The notes below the pieces were generated by a model. The model made no database searches and was not told where the DNA came from. It saw only the letters and a list, made by a program, of their open reading frames with translations. Shown here piece by piece: positions 23,884 through 31,430 of a stretch of 64,000 nucleotides of DNA. Every line of letters starts with the position of its first letter. The stretch's first letter is position 1. Source of the stretch: JAABUE01 sp037440925 (GTDB taxonomy: Bacteria > Chloroflexota > Anaerolineae > Anaerolineales > Villigracilaceae). The position numbers and the translations under genes are program-made. Where the stretch lies: positions 1 to 64,000 of the forward strand of contig JBBITF010000009.1 of assembly GCA_037440925.1 (NCBI GenBank), written 5' to 3'.

Positions 23884-24966
23884 ATGGTCGAGCAAGTCTA
23901 TAAGCGCCTGGCGGAGCGGCTGGATGCCCTGCCCAACGGTTTCCCGCCGACGCCAGATGGAGCCGAACTGCGCCTGTTGGCAAAGTTGTTCACGCCCGAA
24001 GAGGCCGAACTGGCCTCGCAATTGCGTCTGACCAGAGAGGTCCCGGAGCAGGTGGCGGCGCGGACAGGCCGCGACCCGGCCGAGACGCGGCAACGGCTGA
24101 AAGGCATGGCGCGGCGCGGATTGATTGCCGCCGGGCGCACCGAGGCCGGGTTGGGCTACGGTTTGCTGCCCTTCGTGGTCGGGATCTACGAAAATCAGGT
24201 CGGGAACATGGACGCGGAACTGGCGGCGCTATTCGAGGCCTATTACAAACAGGCTTTCGTCGAAGTGTTGCGCCTCAAGCCGCAGGTGCACCGCGTCATC
24301 CCGGTCAATGAGAGCGTCAAGGCTGATTTGCAAGTGCATCCATTTGAAAGCGCGGCCGGCCTGGTGAATAACGCTCAGGCCTGGGGGGTATTGAACTGTA
24401 TTTGCCGGGTGCAAAAGGCGCTCATCGGCGAGCCGTGCAAGCATCCCGTGGACGTGTGCATGACCCTGAGCGAGGTGCCCAACGCCTTCGACAACCATCC
24501 CACCATCCGCGCTGTGAGCCGGGAGGAGGCGCTGGCTACCCTCCGGCGCGCGGCCGAGGCCGGGCTGGTGCATTCGGTCAGCAACAACCAGAAGGGACTG
24601 CACTATATCTGCAACTGCTGTACCTGCTCGTGCGGCATCTTGCGCGGCATGGCCGAACTGGGCATTGCCGGGGTGGTGGCGCACTCGTCTTTCATCAACC
24701 AGGTGGATGCCTTGCTGTGCAACGGTTGTGAGACCTGCCTGTCGTACTGTCAGTTTGGCGCGTTGACGATGAGCGAGGACCTGGTTGTACAGGTAGACCC
24801 GCTGCGTTGCGCGGGCTGCGGCGTGTGCGTGCCGGCCTGCCCGAACGGCGCGCTGGGCATGGTCTACCGCCCCGAAGCAGACCGGCCAGCCATCCCGGAG
24901 ACGATCAAGGAATGGGGCGGCCGGCGTGCCGCCGAGCGCGGCATCCGCCTGGCTGACGTGCTTTGA
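23884..24966 (+). CDS. 4Fe-4S protein with N-terminal winged-helix-like region
   Basis: 360 residues. The N-terminal 85 resemble a winged-helix module (LRLTREVPEQVAARTGRDPAETRQRLKGMARRGLI). The middle has unusual cysteine clusters, CICRVQKALIGEPCKHPVDVC and CNCCTCSCGILRGM. The C-terminus is a bacterial 2[4Fe-4S] ferredoxin: CNGCETCLSYCQFGA and CAGCGVCVPACPNGA. Proteins of this layout are frequent in anaerobes and are annotated only as 4Fe-4S binding. An electron-transfer or redox-sensing role is inferred. It sits directly after a thiolase gene with a strong GGAGGTG site, suggesting coupling to acyl-CoA metabolism. Confidence 0.85.
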   Translation: MVEQVYKRLAERLDALPNGFPPTPDGAELRLLAKLFTPEEAELASQLRLTREVPEQVAARTGRDPAETRQRLKGMARRGLIAAGRTEAGLGYGLLPFVVGIYENQVGNMDAELAALFEAYYKQAFVEVLRLKPQVHRVIPVNESVKADLQVHPFESAAGLVNNAQAWGVLNCICRVQKALIGEPCKHPVDVCMTLSEVPNAFDNHPTIRAVSREEALATLRRAAEAGLVHSVSNNQKGLHYICNCCTCSCGILRGMAELGIAGVVAHSSFINQVDALLCNGCETCLSYCQFGALTMSEDLVVQVDPLRCAGCGVCVPACPNGALGMVYRPEADRPAIPETIKEWGGRRAAERGIRLADVL

Positions 24967-24990
24967 CCGGATGGGCGGCAAGGAGTTCCC

Positions 24991-26178
24991 ATGCGTTCGA
25001 AGATGTTTTTGGCGCTGTTGATTTTGGCGCTCGCCAGCGCTTGTTCTGCCTCTTCCCAAACGACGCCTGCGGAGATTTTTCCCTCTATAGCCCCCTCGCC
25101 GGAGTCGGCCCCCAATAGGCTGGCTACTGTTGCGCCGCTTGCCCCGGCCGAGATCAGCGGGCGGTTGGTAGAGAATCCCGACATTGTTGCCTTACACATG
25201 CTGGACGAACTGAATGGTTGGAGTCTGGCTGTCAGCGCTGTCCTGCGCACCAACGATGGCGGTGCGACCTGGCGGGATGTCTCGCCGCAGGGTAAAACGG
25301 GATTCGGCTACGGCGTGAGTACGGCCTTCTTGAGCGCCGCGCAGGCCTGGGTGTTGCTGCCTGATGCGGTTGATCCGCTGGGGAGCGGCATTCTGTATCG
25401 CAGCGAGGATGGCGGTGGGACGTGGACGCCCATCCAAGTCCCTTTTGGCAGCGCCGATCTATCCTTCCCCGATGAGCAAAACGGCTGGGCTATGGTTGGC
25501 CTGGGGGTGGGCGCAGGCAATATGGGGGTAGCGATTTACCGCACTACCGACGGCGGCGCGACTTGGGAACAGGTCTACACCAACGACCCCACCCTGCCAA
25601 ACGCCGCCGAAGGCTTGCCGCTGGCCGGACTTAAGAACGACCTGACGCCGTTGGACGCGCGCACCGCCTGGATTAGCGGCGTGATCTACGCGCCCGAAAC
25701 TTTCTATTTTTTCAAAACCAGCGACGGCGGACATTCCTGGGTCGAACAGCCCTTGCCGCTTCCGCCAGGGACGCAAAGCGCGGAGATTTCGATTGATGCC
25801 GGGCCGATCTTCCTCTCGGCGCAAGACGGCGTGCTGCCGGTGCGCTTCAGCGGCGAGACCTCCAAAACGGCCTTTTACGTCACGCGCGATGGCGGCCAAT
25901 CCTGGCAGTTCCAGGCCTCCATGCCGGGCGCGGGCGCGGTAGATTTCGTCTCGCCGTCTGAAGGCGTCTTCTGGACTGGCGAGCAGTTCTTCGTCACCTC
26001 CGACGGCGGCGCGTCTTGGACCTCGGTCAGGTCGGACGTCCTCTTTGGCGAGGCCTTTGCCGGCATGGACTTTGTAGACGCGCGCAGCGGTTGGGTATGG
26101 ACCTATGACTTGAGCGGTCACTACGGTTTGTACAAAACCAGCGATGGCGGGCAGACGTGGCAGCCTTCGATGAAATGA
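24991..26178 (+). CDS. Lipoprotein with Ycf48/BNR beta-propeller repeats
   Basis: 395 residues. A signal peptide with lipobox (ILALASACSAS, Cys about 18) is followed by a Pro/Ser-rich linker and a beta propeller of repeats of the form TxDGGxTWxxV, for example RTNDGGATWRDVS, RSEDGGGTWTPIQ, RTTDGGATWEQV, KTSDGGHSWVEQ, VTRDGGQSWQF and KTSDGGQTWQPS. These are the bacterial neuraminidase/Ycf48-type repeats, which usually give a binding scaffold rather than an enzyme. Surface-anchored on the cell envelope. Its stop codon overlaps the next lipoprotein start (ATGA), so the two are translationally coupled. Confidence 0.85.
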   Translation: MRSKMFLALLILALASACSASSQTTPAEIFPSIAPSPESAPNRLATVAPLAPAEISGRLVENPDIVALHMLDELNGWSLAVSAVLRTNDGGATWRDVSPQGKTGFGYGVSTAFLSAAQAWVLLPDAVDPLGSGILYRSEDGGGTWTPIQVPFGSADLSFPDEQNGWAMVGLGVGAGNMGVAIYRTTDGGATWEQVYTNDPTLPNAAEGLPLAGLKNDLTPLDARTAWISGVIYAPETFYFFKTSDGGHSWVEQPLPLPPGTQSAEISIDAGPIFLSAQDGVLPVRFSGETSKTAFYVTRDGGQSWQFQASMPGAGAVDFVSPSEGVFWTGEQFFVTSDGGASWTSVRSDVLFGEAFAGMDFVDARSGWVWTYDLSGHYGLYKTSDGGQTWQPSMK

Positions 26179-27101
26179 GAGCGGCCAAACGTGGGCTACT
26201 GCTGACGATTTTTCTGCTTTTGCAGGCCTGTTCTGCGGCGGGGACGCCTGATGCGCTTCCTTCCCCACCGCTGTCGGCTTCCTCACCTTTAGAGGGGATT
26301 GTTTCCCCCACTCCCCTTCCCCCTTTTCTGGAACAAGTGCGCAAGGCTGAATATCCGCTGGGCGCGGTAGATGCGCCGCGCACGGTGCGCCTGGTCAATG
26401 GGCGCTATGCCGAGGGCAGTTCTGGCGCCAATACCCTGATCGTGACCATGACTGACTTCCTGGCTCTGGGCGACCTGGACGCAGACGGCGAAGACGAGGC
26501 CGCTGTGTTGGTGGCGGAGCAGTATGGCGGCGCGCATACGTATTATTTTTTGGCCGTCTACCGGCAGGAGGCCGGCCGGGCTGCATATATCGCCTCTATC
26601 TTTTTGGATGATCGTCCTCTCATTCATGCCTTGTCTATCCAGCAAGACGAAATCTACCTGGAGGCGTCTGTTCATACGGCAGATGACCCCACCTGTTGCC
26701 CGTCTGAGCGGGGGATACATCGTTACGGGCTGAATGCTCCTAACCTGGTTTTGACTTATTATGCCACTCAAACGCCTGGCGGTCAGCCGCGTTCTGTGAC
26801 CATCGAGGCGCCGCTCGATGGGGCGCAAGTCTCTGGCAGGCTGCGGCTCAAGGGCAATGTCAGCGTCGCGCCTTTCGAGAACACCCTCATCTACCGCCTG
26901 TTCGACATGGGCGGCGTAGAGCTCTCGGCCGGCCCGTTAGAAGTGACAGCAGCCGAGCCTGGCGCGCCGGGCGTATTCGAAACGGCCATTGACTTGGGCC
27001 ATATCCTTGCCAATACCACCATCCGTATCGTGGTTCAAGACCTCAGCCCGGCCGATGGTTCATTGCTGGCGCTGGACTCGGTCACGGTAGCGGTGAAATG
27101 A
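26175..27101 (+). CDS. Lipoprotein with C-terminal Gmad2 Ig-like domain
   Basis: 308 residues. A lipobox signal (LLLTIFLLLQACSAAG) is followed by a Pro/Ser linker. A middle domain contains an acidic calcium-type loop LGDLDADGEDEAAVLVAEQYGG. The C-terminal about 95 residues match the Gmad2 Ig-like domain (VTIEAPLDGAQVSGRLRLKGNVSVAPFENTLIYRLFD...LSPADGS). The ATG overlaps the stop of the preceding lipoprotein gene by four bases, which decides the start against an upstream GTG. Gmad2 is found in envelope and spore-germination proteins and has no known activity on its own. Confidence 0.82.
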   Translation: MRAAKRGLLLTIFLLLQACSAAGTPDALPSPPLSASSPLEGIVSPTPLPPFLEQVRKAEYPLGAVDAPRTVRLVNGRYAEGSSGANTLIVTMTDFLALGDLDADGEDEAAVLVAEQYGGAHTYYFLAVYRQEAGRAAYIASIFLDDRPLIHALSIQQDEIYLEASVHTADDPTCCPSERGIHRYGLNAPNLVLTYYATQTPGGQPRSVTIEAPLDGAQVSGRLRLKGNVSVAPFENTLIYRLFDMGGVELSAGPLEVTAAEPGAPGVFETAIDLGHILANTTIRIVVQDLSPADGSLLALDSVTVAVK

Positions 27102-27197
27102 TGGCCGCCGCGCGGCTATCTGCCTGACGCTGCTCACATTTGGGTTGATTGGGTATTAGGGTGGTATCCCCCGTTGGAAACACCTCTGTTCTGCCTC

Positions 27198-27248
27198 TTG
27201 ACCTACACCCTGAAATTTGATATGCTTAAACTACCGACCGTTCGGTAG
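27198..27248 (+). promoter_or_regulatory. TetR-gene promoter with overlapping palindromic operator
   Basis: TTGACC (27198-27203), 17 bases, TATGCT (27221-27226), then the 18-bp palindrome CTACCGACCGTTCGGTAG (27231-27248; 7-bp arms, 4-base centre) covering the predicted start site. This is a typical TetR-family operator just upstream of the tetR-type gene and implies autorepression. No second copy was noticed elsewhere in the locus. Confidence 0.8.
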
Positions 27249-27257
27249 GGAGACCCC

Positions 27258-27818
27258 ATGACCAGAGATGACATCCTCGATGCCGCAGCGCAGGTATTTC
27301 GCCAAAAAGGCTTCCACGGCGCCTCTATGGCCGATATTGCCGATGCGGTTCAACTGCAAAAGGCCAGCCTGTATCATCATGTGTCCAGCAAACAAGAAAT
27401 CTTGCTGGCCCTGCTCGACCGTGCGCTCAACATGCTCATTGAGCAGATTGGCGCTGTAGCGAACCAATCTCTGCCGGCCGACGAAAAACTGCGCCAGATG
27501 ATTTGCGCCTACCTGGTCAGCCTGGCCGAACACTCTGATTTGTCCTCTGTATTGCTTTTCGAGCATCGTTCCCTTGAGCCTAAACAGCGTCAACGTCACG
27601 TCCCGCAGCGCGACCGCTTCGAAGCCTTGTGGCGGCAGGCGGTAGAACAGGGCGTGCGTGAGGGCTTGTTTGCTTGCCCTTCCCCTGCCATGGCTGTCCG
27701 CGCTTTGATGGGCGCGTTGAACTGGACGCTGACCTGGTATCGTCCTGACGGCGCCGACTCCATCGAGCAAATTGCCGGTCAATACGCCGATTTGTTCTTG
27801 GACGGGCTGCGAAAGTGA
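27258..27818 (+). CDS. TetR/AcrR family transcriptional regulator
   Basis: A 186-residue regulator. The helix-turn-helix is in the first 50 residues: ILDAAAQVFRQKGFHGASMADIADAVQLQKASLYHHVSSKQEIL. The C-terminal ligand-binding region resembles the TetR_C groups found in fatty-acid regulators (QRHVPQRDRFEALWRQAVEQGVREGLF). It has its own promoter and operator directly upstream and overlaps the MBL-fold gene (GTGA). Followed by acyl-CoA dehydrogenase, FadN-type and thiolase genes, it is the likely repressor of the beta-oxidation operon, with an acyl-CoA inducer inferred. Confidence 0.92.
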   Translation: MTRDDILDAAAQVFRQKGFHGASMADIADAVQLQKASLYHHVSSKQEILLALLDRALNMLIEQIGAVANQSLPADEKLRQMICAYLVSLAEHSDLSSVLLFEHRSLEPKQRQRHVPQRDRFEALWRQAVEQGVREGLFACPSPAMAVRALMGALNWTLTWYRPDGADSIEQIAGQYADLFLDGLRK

Positions 27819-28945
27819 ATACCCCGTCGTATGCCCTCTTCCAAACTCGTTCTGGCGTGCGCATTCATCGCCTGCCGCTTGCCGTATTTCCGAACATGTG
27901 GGGCAATGCCTATTTGGTTGAGGCGGGCGAGATGCTGGCGCTGCTCGATAGCGGTTCGGGCAGTCCTTCTTCCAATGAAAGCCTGCAAGCCGGCTTTGAG
28001 ACGGCCGGACACCGCTTTACAGACCTGACTCACATCTTGCTCACGCACGGCCACATAGATCACTATGGCGGCTTGCCTTTTTTGCGGGAGCGCACTTCTG
28101 CTCTCATCGGCGTTCACGAACTGGATTTGCCCATCATTGCCCGTCATGAAGAACGGCTGGCTCTGGTAGGGCGCCAATTGGAAGCCTTTCTCTGTCGGGC
28201 GGGCGTGGCCGATCAGCAGCGCGCCGAACTGCTCCAAATGCATCGCTTTACCAGAGCCCTCTATCGTTCCACGCCGGTGGACTTCACGTATGAAGCCGAA
28301 GGTATGCGGGTCGGTCCTTTCGAGATGATTCACTTGCCCGGACATTGCCCCGGCCATGTGGCCCTCAAATTGGACGACGTGGTCTTTTGCGGCGACCTGG
28401 TTTTGGAGGACGTTACCCCGCATCAATCTCCCGAGGACCTGCTTCCGTTCATGGGAGTCTGGCACTATCTGACGTCTTTGTCTGCTCTCGAGGCATGGAC
28501 GCGGGAGACCAGCCTGGTGCTGAACGGTCATAACGAGCCGATCGCTGACTTGGCGATGCAGGCCGAGGCGATCCGTCAGCGTCTCCAACGCCGCCTTGAG
28601 CAAACCCTCCAGGCCCTCGAAACGCCGCGCACCATAGCCGAAGCCGCTGAAATCGTGTATGGCAAGGTGGAGGGCTATAAGGCTTTACTGGTCATCGAGA
28701 AAGCAGGCGCGTATGTCGAGTATCTTTACCAACGCGGTTTGCTGGCAATAGAACCCTCCGCCGCCAGCCCCGGCAAATGGGAAGAGGGTCAACCGGCGAC
28801 GGTTCTCCGCTACTTTCGTTTATCGGATTTTGCTGACCGGCCGGTGTTGCCGATCAGAAGTTCGTATGTATCTTCTCGAAAAGAAGAGAGCGAAAAAGTG
28901 GACGCGCGCAACACGCTCAAAGCGCTTCGCACCCCTATCGCTTGA
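27815..28945 (+). CDS. MBL-fold metallo-hydrolase
   Basis: 376 residues. The metallo-beta-lactamase motif THGHIDHYGG supplies HxHxDH at about residues 73-78, with further metal ligands in LPGHCPGHVAL and FCGDLVL and a late NGHNEPI histidine. A helical C-terminal extension with a winged-helix-like part (about 290-345) is common in the hydrolases grouped with LACTB2. The start is GTG overlapping the tetR-type stop, so it is translationally coupled. The substrate is unknown; the position in a fatty-acid locus suggests an acyl-CoA or thioester hydrolase (inference). Confidence 0.87.
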   Translation: MNTPSYALFQTRSGVRIHRLPLAVFPNMWGNAYLVEAGEMLALLDSGSGSPSSNESLQAGFETAGHRFTDLTHILLTHGHIDHYGGLPFLRERTSALIGVHELDLPIIARHEERLALVGRQLEAFLCRAGVADQQRAELLQMHRFTRALYRSTPVDFTYEAEGMRVGPFEMIHLPGHCPGHVALKLDDVVFCGDLVLEDVTPHQSPEDLLPFMGVWHYLTSLSALEAWTRETSLVLNGHNEPIADLAMQAEAIRQRLQRRLEQTLQALETPRTIAEAAEIVYGKVEGYKALLVIEKAGAYVEYLYQRGLLAIEPSAASPGKWEEGQPATVLRYFRLSDFADRPVLPIRSSYVSSRKEESEKVDARNTLKALRTPIA

Positions 28946-28987
28946 GAGGATACTTTGTGTCCATCATCTTACCAAAGGAGAGAGTGT

Positions 28988-30085
28988 ATGTATTCATTTG
29001 AACCCAATGAAGAACAACAAATGCTGATTGACGCCGTCAGCCGTTTTGCAGTCAATGACTTGCGGCCGGTGGCGCACGACGCCGAGGAGGAGGGTAAACT
29101 TCCGCCAAAAATCATCAGCAAGGGCTGGGAGATGGGCGTGCTGCAAGCCTCTATCCCTGAAGCCTATGGCGGTTTTGGAGAGCATTCTGCCGTAACCGGC
29201 GTGCTGGCAGCCGAGGAGATGGCCTATGGCGATTTGGCGGGGACGCTGGCCGTGATGACGCCCTCTCTGTTTGTGTTGCCCATTTTGCTGGCCGGCACAG
29301 AAGAGCAGAAGAAGCAATACATCCCGCCGGTCATCGAAGCCGATTGGCAGCCCTACACTGCCGCCCTGATTGAATATGCCTTCGACTTCAATGCCTTCGA
29401 GTTGAGGACCACAGCCGTAGCCGATGGCGGGGACTATGTGTTGAACGGCGAAAAGACCTTCGTGCCGTATGCCAAAGATGCGCCGGCCATGATCGTGTAC
29501 GCCAACCTGGACGGCCAAACGCAGGGATTCATCGTCCCCAAAACGGCAGCCGGCCTCTCGGTCGGTGAAGAAGCGGAGAAGTGGATGAGCCTGAAGGCGC
29601 TGCCCACGTACCGCGTTAAGTTAGAGAATGTCCGCATCCCCAAAGCCAATCGGCTGGGAGGCGAGGCCGGGCATGATGTCAAACCCATTTTGGCGGCCAG
29701 TTGGGTGGCTCTGGCGGCGCTGGCGGTGGGCGTAGCGCGCGCAGCCTTTGAGTATAGCCGTGATTATGCCAAAGAACGCGAGGTCTTTGGCGTGAAGGTG
29801 GCGCAGAAGCAGGCGATTGCTTTCTTCCTGGCCGAGATGGCGACCGAAATCGAGGCCATCCGCATGCTCACCTGGGAGGCGGCCTGGAAACTGGATACCG
29901 GCGCAGAAGACGGCTACAAGGCGGCCTACCTGGCGTACATGGGCGCGGTGGATATGGCGATGATGGTGACAGACCGCGCCGTGCAGATCTTAGGCGGCTA
30001 TGGCTATATTCGCGAGTACCCGGTCGAAATGTGGATGCGCAATGGAAGAGGCTTTGCCACCTTTACCGGGCTGGCGATTGTATAG
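28988..30085 (+). CDS. Acyl-CoA dehydrogenase
   Basis: A 365-residue FAD enzyme introducing the trans-2 double bond into acyl-CoA. It has the N-terminal helical domain (MYSFEPNEEQQMLIDAVSRFA), a central beta domain and the C-terminal four-helix domain with YSRDYAKEREVFGVKVAQKQAIAFFLAEMA and QILGGYGYIREYPVEMWMRN. The usual mid-domain TEP.AGSD motif is changed (LIEYAFDFNAFELRTTA), so substrate or flavin contacts may differ. Start chosen at the ATG after AAAGGAGAGAG. The second dehydrogenase gene follows 13 bases later; the pair may form a heteromeric enzyme (inference). Confidence 0.9.
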   Translation: MYSFEPNEEQQMLIDAVSRFAVNDLRPVAHDAEEEGKLPPKIISKGWEMGVLQASIPEAYGGFGEHSAVTGVLAAEEMAYGDLAGTLAVMTPSLFVLPILLAGTEEQKKQYIPPVIEADWQPYTAALIEYAFDFNAFELRTTAVADGGDYVLNGEKTFVPYAKDAPAMIVYANLDGQTQGFIVPKTAAGLSVGEEAEKWMSLKALPTYRVKLENVRIPKANRLGGEAGHDVKPILAASWVALAALAVGVARAAFEYSRDYAKEREVFGVKVAQKQAIAFFLAEMATEIEAIRMLTWEAAWKLDTGAEDGYKAAYLAYMGAVDMAMMVTDRAVQILGGYGYIREYPVEMWMRNGRGFATFTGLAIV

Positions 30086-30098
30086 GCGGAGGCGAGAG

Positions 30099-31364
30099 AT
30101 GACAATTGAATTTGAAACCCCTAAGCCGATTGCGCAGCAGCAATATGTATTGAAGACCGTGGCCGAAAATATGATGCGCTCGGTTTCGCGTGAAATGGAC
30201 GAGAACGAACATGCTATCCCTTATGGATACATCGAGTTCATGCACGCTGCTATGAAGGCCACGGGCGCCGGCTCGTTAGCGCCCAAGGAGGAAAAGAAAG
30301 AAGAGGATGCCAACAAACCGAAACGTCCGCCGATTGGTTATCAGTTGCTGGCGCACATGATGGAGATGCTTTCGTGGGGCGATGTAGGGATGTACCTGGT
30401 GACGCCGGGCGGGGGGTTGGGCGCTGCGGCTGTACAGGCGGCTGCCACGCCGGAGCAAAAACAAAAATTCCTGGCGCGTTTTGCCGGCGAGAAACCCACC
30501 TTTGCTGCTATGTGCATGACCGAGCCGGGCGCAGGTTCTGACACCTCGGCGATCAAGACCACGGCTGTCTTAGATGAAAAGACCAACGAGTGGGTCATCA
30601 ACGGGGAGAAGATTTTTGTTACCGCTGGGCATAAGTCCATGGTGCCAGACGAGCATTTTGGCAAGGGCTTTATTGTGGTGTGGGCCTCGATTGACCCCTC
30701 GGCCGGCCGCGCCGGGATGCGCGCCTTTGTCATCGAACAAGGCACGCCGGGCGTCACGGTGACCAAATTGGAACACAAGATGGGCATCCGCGCCAGCGAC
30801 ACGGCGGCCATCTCACTGGTTGATGTGCGCGTGCCTTTCGACCACGTGTTGGGCAGCCCTACCGTCGAAAAGCAGACCGAGAAGGGCTTCAAGAAGGCGA
30901 TGGCGACTTTCGATGCCACACGTCCGCTGGTGGCGGCTACCGGCATTGGCGTGGCGCGCGCGGCGCTGGAATTCGTCAAGGAAAAACTGGCTGAAAATGG
31001 CGTGGAAATCCGCTATGGTTTGCCGCGCAACAGACTGACCAGCATCGAGCGCGACGTGATTGACATGGAAGTGATGCTGCGCGCCGGTTGGCTGATGGTC
31101 ATCAAAGCGGTTTGGATGGCAGATAATTCCAGACCGAACGCGCTGGAATCCTCGATGAGCAAAGTCAAGGCCGGTGACGTGACGACCAAAATCACCCAAA
31201 AGGCTGTCGAGTTGCTGGGGCCGCTCGGTTACAGCCGCGAGTTCTTGCTCGAAAAGTGGTTCCGCGATGCCAAGATCACCGATATTTATGAAGGAACAGG
31301 TCAAATTAATAGACTGATTGTAGCAAGGCAAATCCTTGGTTACAGTGGAGCGGAACTCAGGTAG
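30099..31364 (+). CDS. Acyl-CoA dehydrogenase (second)
   Basis: 421 residues, canonical for the family: MCMTEPGAGSDTSAIKTTA in the flavin-binding middle domain, NGEKIFVTAGH, and a C-terminal domain ending in LLGPLGYSREFLLEKWFRDAKITDIYEGTGQINRLIVARQILG, with the catalytic glutamate in YEGTGQ. A lysine-rich insertion (PKEEKKEEDANKPKRPP, about 65-82) lies in the N-terminal domain. Start ATG at 30099 after GAGGCGAG. Adjacent to and cotranscribed with the first dehydrogenase; followed by a low-complexity tract and the FadN-type gene. Confidence 0.93.
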   Translation: MTIEFETPKPIAQQQYVLKTVAENMMRSVSREMDENEHAIPYGYIEFMHAAMKATGAGSLAPKEEKKEEDANKPKRPPIGYQLLAHMMEMLSWGDVGMYLVTPGGGLGAAAVQAAATPEQKQKFLARFAGEKPTFAAMCMTEPGAGSDTSAIKTTAVLDEKTNEWVINGEKIFVTAGHKSMVPDEHFGKGFIVVWASIDPSAGRAGMRAFVIEQGTPGVTVTKLEHKMGIRASDTAAISLVDVRVPFDHVLGSPTVEKQTEKGFKKAMATFDATRPLVAATGIGVARAALEFVKEKLAENGVEIRYGLPRNRLTSIERDVIDMEVMLRAGWLMVIKAVWMADNSRPNALESSMSKVKAGDVTTKITQKAVELLGPLGYSREFLLEKWFRDAKITDIYEGTGQINRLIVARQILGYSGAELR

Positions 31365-31412
31365 GTAGATAGTGTCTACGTTCCTACTTGTCTACGTACC
31401 TACCTGCCTACT
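31358..31412 (+). repeat. GTAGGTA/TACCTAC tract with inverted halves
   Basis: CAGGTAGGTA (31358-31367) and its exact reverse complement TACCTACCTG (31397-31406) enclose further TCTACGTTCCTAC words. It starts inside the last codons of the dehydrogenase gene and ends just before the AAGGAG site of the FadN-type gene, so the intergenic RNA can form a hairpin. Confidence 0.75.
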
Positions 31413-31430
31413 TCACAAGGAGAGAAAACC

